This document shows positions 7,386 through 11,161 of a DNA stretch of 11,161 nt, piece after piece. Numbering within the stretch: position 1 is the first letter of the stretch; every line of letters starts with the position of its first letter. The notes beneath the pieces are model-generated. The model ran no database searches. It was not told the origin of the DNA and saw only the letters and a list, made by a program, of their open reading frames with translations. A program made the position numbers and the translations under genes. Source of the DNA: an uncultured Alphaproteobacteria bacterium (GTDB lineage Bacteria > Pseudomonadota > Alphaproteobacteria > Micropepsales > Micropepsaceae); assembly GCA_903922545.1 (NCBI GenBank), contig CAIXUE010000023.1, positions 1 through 11,161 of the forward strand, given 5' to 3'.

Positions 7386-8165
7386 ATGCAGCGATCATCG
7401 CGGCTTTTCCTGAGACTTCTGGTTTGGCTGTTTTGCGCGGCGCTCGCAACGCTGACAGCGCCGGCCCTGGCCCAGGATCATCAATACAGCGCCGAACAGA
7501 TTCAGGCGGGGTACCGGCTTTACACCGGCCAATGCCAGATTTGTCATGGCGCCAATGGCGATGGCATTGCCGGCATCAATCTGGCGCGCCAGCAATTTCA
7601 CCATGTCGTCAGCGATGACGATATTCGCAAGATGGTCACGACCGGCAATCCGCAAGGCATGCCGCCTTTCACCCTCAAGCCCGAAGAACTGGATGAGCTG
7701 GTTGCCTATGTGCGATCCGGCATGGACCAGACCGGCGTCAGCTTCCGGCTGGGCGATGCGGCGCGTGGGAAGGCGATTTACGCTTCGGCGGGCTGCGAGA
7801 CCTGCCATCGCATTGGCGGCGATGGTGCGCGCATAGCCCCTGACCTGAGCGATATCGGCTATATCCGCCGTCCAGGGCAGATTCTGACGTCGTTGACCAA
7901 TCCCAACAAAGCCACCATGCCGATCAACCGGACTGTCACCATTGTCACCAAGGACGGAAACACAATTCATGGCCGCCGTCTGAATGAAGACACGTTCCTG
8001 GTGCAGTTGATCGACTCCCAGGAAAAAATTCGCTCCATCAACAAAGCCGATATCAAAAGTTATGACATCGGCATGACATCGGGAATGCCCTCCTATCAAG
8101 GGCAAATGAACAGCGACCAGCTGGCCGATCTTTTGGCCTATCTGGTCTCCCTGAAGGATGATTGA
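7386..8165 (+). CDS. Periplasmic di-heme cytochrome c, probable electron acceptor of the PQQ dehydrogenase
   Basis: A 259-aa exported protein with two heme c sites. Residues 1-30 are a Sec signal peptide ending ALAQ. The first domain (about 37-113) is an ordinary class I cytochrome: CQICH at 50-54 and axial Met92 in GMPPF. The second domain (about 122-257) has CETCH at 137-141 followed by RIGGDGARIAPDLSDIG, then a beta-rich insert (TKDGNTIHGRRL...), and Met234 in SGMPSY before a closing AYLVSL helix. That order resembles the heme-binding domain described from Planctomycetes and Verrucomicrobia (TIGR02603-like). I start at ATG 7386 because a GTG at 7377 would place its purine run only 1 nt upstream. 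The stop overlaps the dehydrogenase start as TGATG, so the two are translationally coupled, supporting a role in taking electrons from that enzyme. Confidence 0.88.
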   Translation: MQRSSRLFLRLLVWLFCAALATLTAPALAQDHQYSAEQIQAGYRLYTGQCQICHGANGDGIAGINLARQQFHHVVSDDDIRKMVTTGNPQGMPPFTLKPEELDELVAYVRSGMDQTGVSFRLGDAARGKAIYASAGCETCHRIGGDGARIAPDLSDIGYIRRPGQILTSLTNPNKATMPINRTVTIVTKDGNTIHGRRLNEDTFLVQLIDSQEKIRSINKADIKSYDIGMTSGMPSYQGQMNSDQLADLLAYLVSLKDD

Positions 8166-9823
8166 TGCGTCCGATCCTGAAAAACCTGTTGCTGATGTTT
8201 GCCCTGAGCCCGATGGCGCTTGGCGGCGCGAACGCACAGATCACTTCGCAGCGGCTTGAGCAGGCGGCGAGTGAGCCGCAAAACTGGATTCTGTATGGCG
8301 GGACGTATACCAGCCAGCGCTACAGCACGCTCAGCCAGATCACCCAGTCCAATGTGAAAAAGCTGGAACAGAAATGGGTCATCCAGAACCAAGTGCCGGG
8401 CGCCTGGGAGTCCAATCCGCTGGTGGTGGACGGCGTGATGTATGTGACCGAGCGTCCCAATGACGTGATGGCGGTGGATGCCCGGACAGGCAAGATGTTC
8501 TGGCTTTATCGCTGGACGCCCGATCCCGCCGCACGCGTCTGTTGCGGCTCCAACAATCGTGGTGTGGCGATTTTGGGCGATACGCTGTTCGTGGGTACGT
8601 TGGATGCCCATCTCATCGCCCTGGATGCCAAGACCGGCAAGCCGTTGTGGAACACCACCGTGGCGGACGTGAAGCAGGCCTATTCCATCACCATGGCGCC
8701 CATGATTGTGAAGGACAAAGTGATTGTCGGCGTTGGCGGCGGGGAGTTCGGCATAAGGGGTTTTATTGCCGCTTTCGATCCCCATACGGGCAAGGAAATC
8801 TGGCGCTTCAACACCATTCCGGGACCGGGCGAGCCGGGCTTTGAAACCTGGAGCGGGGACAATTGGAAGACCGGCGGTGCGCCGGTCTGGACCATGGGTT
8901 CTTATGATCCCTCATTGAATCTGGTTTACCTCGGCACCGGCAATCCGGGGCCGGACTGGAATCCCGCCCAGCGGCCGGGCGACAATCTTTATTCCGACAG
9001 TGTGCTGGCGCTGGATCCAGACACCGGAAAGTTGAAGTGGCATTTTCAGTTCACGCCCAATGACGGCTATGACTATGATTCAACCCAGGTGCCTGTCCTT
9101 GCGGACATGGATTGGAACGGCAAGCCCGCCAAGGTGATGATGTGGGCCAACCGCAATGGCTTCTTTTATGTGCTGGACCGGGTGACGGGAAAATTCCTGC
9201 AGGGCCAGCCTTTTGTAAAGGTGAACTGGGCCAGCGGGCTGGACAAGAATGGCCGGCCCATCCAGACGCCGCCCGCAGAAGGTATGCCGACCTGGCCCGG
9301 CAACCAGGGCGGCACCAACTGGTATCCGCCGTCCTACAGCCCGCGCACAGGCCTGTTTTATTTTTCGGCCTGGGAAAATTACGCCACCATCTTTCGGCGC
9401 GAAGAAGTCGAATACCAGCCTGGCCGCAATTTCGCCGGCGGCGGCGGGGCAGGGCTTGCGCCCACGCCCGGCGCGCCCACCGTGGGCATAGGCCGCCGTG
9501 GACCGATTGATTATTGGACCAGCGAAGTGGGTAGCGGCGCGACCATTGCGATGGACCCGCACACAGGCAAACGCGTCTGGAGTTTTCCACAATATGACGT
9601 CACGGATGCGGGCATGCTGACCACCGCGTCGGATCTGCTCTTTACGGGTGGCCGTGAGGGCTATTTTTATGCCTTCGACGCCCGCACTGGAAATCTTTTG
9701 TGGAAGACCAATCTGGGTGGTTCGATCGTCAACGCCCCCGTCACCTATGCGATTGACGGAACGCAATATGTCTCGGTGATTTCGGGAAATATTCTCTCGA
9801 CCTTCGCCCTGAGCGATAACTAG
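8165..9823 (+). CDS. PQQ-dependent dehydrogenase (alcohol/quinoprotein family), with Asp-X-Asp signature
   Basis: A 552-aa periplasmic quinoprotein that oxidises an alcohol, or possibly a sugar, using PQQ. Residues 1-24 are a signal peptide (ANAQ). The rest is an eight-bladed propeller with repeated docking motifs such as DARTGKMFW, DAKTGKPLW and DPDTGKLKW. Active-site features: vicinal Cys126-Cys127 (RVCCGS), metal ligand Glu194 (GGGEFGIRG), Trp242 under the cofactor, Asn260 (LGTGNPGPDW), catalytic Asp303 with Asp305 two residues on (GYDYDST), and Arg330 (ANRNGF). Asp at +2 from the catalytic Asp is the mark of lanthanide-dependent enzymes (XoxF, PedH). There is no fused C-terminal cytochrome; the coupled upstream di-heme protein presumably replaces it. 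Residues 423-446 are a Gly/Pro-rich loop. The start is the ATG in TGATG. The substrate cannot be told from sequence. Confidence 0.9.
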   Translation: MRPILKNLLLMFALSPMALGGANAQITSQRLEQAASEPQNWILYGGTYTSQRYSTLSQITQSNVKKLEQKWVIQNQVPGAWESNPLVVDGVMYVTERPNDVMAVDARTGKMFWLYRWTPDPAARVCCGSNNRGVAILGDTLFVGTLDAHLIALDAKTGKPLWNTTVADVKQAYSITMAPMIVKDKVIVGVGGGEFGIRGFIAAFDPHTGKEIWRFNTIPGPGEPGFETWSGDNWKTGGAPVWTMGSYDPSLNLVYLGTGNPGPDWNPAQRPGDNLYSDSVLALDPDTGKLKWHFQFTPNDGYDYDSTQVPVLADMDWNGKPAKVMMWANRNGFFYVLDRVTGKFLQGQPFVKVNWASGLDKNGRPIQTPPAEGMPTWPGNQGGTNWYPPSYSPRTGLFYFSAWENYATIFRREEVEYQPGRNFAGGGGAGLAPTPGAPTVGIGRRGPIDYWTSEVGSGATIAMDPHTGKRVWSFPQYDVTDAGMLTTASDLLFTGGREGYFYAFDARTGNLLWKTNLGGSIVNAPVTYAIDGTQYVSVISGNILSTFALSDN

Positions 9824-10311
9824 CCGCGCTGGGCGCGGACAGCTTCCGTGGACCAGGGATTGGCGGGCATTTCCGGAAAGGCCGGTTTGGCGCGGCCGTC
9901 AATCAGGATACGCCGCTCGAACTTGCCGCCGACCAGCCCACCGGGTTCGACCTGCAGGCTGCGGTATTTGAGAGTGGCCGTCAGCAGGCCGCCATTGCGC
10001 ACAAAGATGCTGTCGCAAACGATATTGGCGCGGATGGTTCCGAACACCATAAGCGTGCGGCAGAAGATGACGCCATTGACGCGCCCGGTTTTTTCGACGG
10101 TGACGTTTTCGGCGAACACCAGCCCATGGACCTGGCCATGGATGAAGGCGTCGCGGGTGATCAGCTTGCCGTCAATCCCCGTGAATTCGTCTATGATCGA
10201 GAAGCTGCTTTTCCCCTTGCTGTGCTTGCTGGGGGGGAAGCTGTCCCAATCATAGTCGGCAATATCCTGCTCATTCTCCGGAACGGTAATGAGAGAGCAA
10301 TCGAACTTCAC
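9820..10311 (-). CDS. Bactofilin-family polymer-forming protein, second of the pair
   Basis: A 163-aa protein with the bactofilin beta-helix at about residues 45-140: short repeats such as GKLITRDAFIHGQVHG, GRVNGVIFCRTLMVFG and GGLLTATLKYRSLQVEPGG. Bactofilins polymerise without nucleotides into cytoskeletal scaffolds, often placing cell-wall enzymes or supporting stalks and curvature. It differs from its neighbour in a longer acidic N-terminal region (ENEQDIADYDWD) and two Cys residues in the core. The start is GTG at 10309-10311, the most upstream option, since an in-frame TAA lies 7 codons earlier; no strong ribosome binding site is visible, so the start is less certain. It follows the other bactofilin after 63 nt and is probably co-transcribed. 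Its stop overlaps the convergent dehydrogenase stop by 4 nt. Confidence 0.82.
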   Translation of the reverse strand: MKFDCSLITVPENEQDIADYDWDSFPPSKHSKGKSSFSIIDEFTGIDGKLITRDAFIHGQVHGLVFAENVTVEKTGRVNGVIFCRTLMVFGTIRANIVCDSIFVRNGGLLTATLKYRSLQVEPGGLVGGKFERRILIDGRAKPAFPEMPANPWSTEAVRAQRG

Positions 10312-10341
10312 CGGATCACCATCGCCTTAACGGCCAGGAAA

Positions 10342-10363
10342 GCGCGCCCGCACGGGGGCGCGC
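10342..10363. repeat. GC-rich hairpin between the two bactofilin genes
   Basis: A perfect 8-bp inverted repeat GCGCGCCC/GGGCGCGC around a 6-nt loop. Read on the minus strand, the direction of both bactofilins, the stem is followed by TTTCC, which is too short a T-run for a strong terminator. It may act as a partial terminator or mRNA-stabilising hairpin that sets the ratio of the two proteins. The role is inferred from position only. Confidence 0.5.
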
Positions 10364-10374
10364 CGGAGGTGGGA

Positions 10375-10803
10375 TTATTCGCTGGCGCGCTGAAGCGCGA
10401 CGACTTTCGGCTCGGAACTCTGTACGGAACCGGACTGGGCCTGGGCGCCGGTCTTGGCGATCTTGTCGATCGTGCCGACCAGTTCGCCGCCTTCCTCGAC
10501 CATGATCTTGGAATAACTGACGGCGCCGGAGATGACGCCGCTGGAGCGGACCACCAGTTTGGACTGAACGGTCAGATGATCGCCGACTGAGCCGCGCACT
10601 TCGGCGGTCTCCACGCTGATCTGGCCCGAGACATGGCCGGTTTGGCCGAAGATCAGGCTTTTGGCCTTGAGCGTGCCTTCGAATTTTCCGTCCACAGAGG
10701 CGCAGCCTGGCACCACCATGTCGCCTTTGAACTGGACGCCGGCGCCGATGAAAATCGTGCCTTCGGAATTCTGATCTGCTGGCTTGTCCATCTCTGACCC
10801 CAT
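10375..10803 (-). CDS. Bactofilin-family cytoskeletal protein, first of the pair
   Basis: A 142-aa bactofilin of typical size. Residues about 15-115 are the right-handed beta-helix core, built of short turns with Gly and hydrophobic residues (TIFIGAGVQFKGDM, ASVDGKFEGTLKAKSLIFG, GHVSGQISVETAEVRG, GVISGAVSYSKIMVEEGGELVG). Both ends are polar and probably disordered, as is usual in this family. It should assemble into cytoplasmic, often membrane-associated filaments. The start is ATG at 10801-10803 with GGCGGA 4 nt upstream; a second in-frame ATG follows at 10789-10791. The product is shorter than its downstream neighbour (163 aa) and sequence similarity between the two is low outside the fold pattern, so they are not a recent duplication. 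Confidence 0.9.
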   Translation of the reverse strand: MGSEMDKPADQNSEGTIFIGAGVQFKGDMVVPGCASVDGKFEGTLKAKSLIFGQTGHVSGQISVETAEVRGSVGDHLTVQSKLVVRSSGVISGAVSYSKIMVEEGGELVGTIDKIAKTGAQAQSGSVQSSEPKVVALQRASE

Positions 10804-11161
10804 TTGTCCGCCGTGAAATTTCAGGGCGTGATCCTAGGAGGGCCCAAATCGGGGTTCAAGAAGCATGGTTAGACATTATTAACCAAAATTGCCGGGGTCG
10901 GGAAATTATCCAGTATTATCAAGTACCCGGCGCTGTTTTTGCCGTATCGGGGGTTGGAGGTGGCGGGCCGGACCGGACATGCCGGTTGCCGCCCGCATAG
11001 GTAGAAAGGCACGCCGTCGGGCATGGCGAGTCCTTGGGGCTGCGGATCGGCTTTTCGCAACAGGCTTTGCACAAATGCTTTTTCGCAGAATTTTCCGCCG
11101 TGAATTTCTGGCGCTGATGTTTTTGCGGTGATGGGAAAAAAGAATTTGGCGAAATTGTGCA
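10804..11161. other. Right-edge region, 358 bp, no supported gene; holds the bactofilin promoter
   Basis: This is upstream of the leftward bactofilin pair. All three minus-strand frames are open over much of the right half, as expected at this GC content, and none gives a recognisable protein, so the tail of another leftward gene cannot be excluded. An imperfect inverted repeat GGTTA-N8-TAACC lies at 10867-10884 in an AT-rich patch suited to a promoter. An 11-nt sequence TCCGCCGTGAA occurs at 10807-10817, overlapping the bactofilin ribosome binding site, and again at 11094-11104. An ATG at 11131 (+) opens a frame to the edge, but it has no ribosome binding site. Confidence 0.4.

Noticed and set aside
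8162..8164. Upstream TTG start for the PQQ dehydrogenase
   Set aside because: The next codon is ATG in a TGATG overlap with the cytochrome stop, the usual coupled arrangement.
10869..11072. A 67-codon minus-strand frame upstream of the bactofilins
   Set aside because: All three minus frames are open there, composition is not protein-like and no domain is visible.
11131..11161. Possible start of a plus-strand gene reading MGKKNLAKLC at the right edge
   Set aside because: Only ten codons are visible and there is no ribosome binding site; it needs sequence beyond the window.
1..11161. CRISPR arrays, tRNA or rRNA genes, transposase genes, long repeats
   Set aside because: None was found on either strand; the only long repeat is the cupin gene duplication.

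Overview
The window looks like chromosomal DNA of a GC-rich (about 60% by eye) Gram-negative bacterium, most likely an alphaproteobacterium. This rests on the Sec and Tat export signals, a Caulobacter-type pair of bactofilins, an HPt/tandem-receiver regulator and compact gene packing. The genus cannot be fixed from sequence alone. I see no mobile element, tRNA, rRNA or CRISPR array.

Layout: 1-941 (-) is the N-terminal part of a phosphorelay regulator (HPt, receiver, receiver) that runs off the left edge. 942-1518 is a 577-bp stretch with no convincing gene. 1519-3723 (-) is an exported GH3 beta-glycosidase. Divergent from it, 3832-4776 and 4773-5744 (+) are two tandem, translationally coupled paralogous secreted bicupins. 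5748-7163 (-) is a Tat-exported GH79 beta-glucuronidase that converges on the cupins with a 3-nt gap. Divergent from that, 7386-8165 and 8165-9823 (+) are a di-heme cytochrome c and a PQQ-dependent dehydrogenase, coupled by TGATG. The dehydrogenase stop shares a CTAG tetramer with the stop of a convergent bactofilin (9820-10311, -), which is preceded by a second bactofilin (10375-10803, -). The last 358 bp hold no gene I can support.

How it may work together: everything from 1519 to 9823 encodes proteins predicted to be outside the cytoplasm: two glycoside hydrolases, two bicupins, and a quinoprotein dehydrogenase with its electron acceptor. I infer a periplasmic pathway in which GH79 removes glucuronic acid and GH3 removes another beta-linked sugar from a glycan or aromatic glycoside. 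The cupins would then bind or transform a product, and the dehydrogenase would oxidise an alcohol or sugar and pass electrons to cytochrome c. No transporter, sugar kinase or local regulator lies inside the window, so the substrate is open. The bactofilins and the phosphorelay protein are probably unrelated flanking functions.

Most worth following up: the bicupin pair, where both paralogs carry the same four non-ligand residues at the metal positions of the N-terminal cupin and that domain is better conserved than the metal-site domain; and the Asp-X-Asp signature of lanthanide-type enzymes in the quinoprotein.
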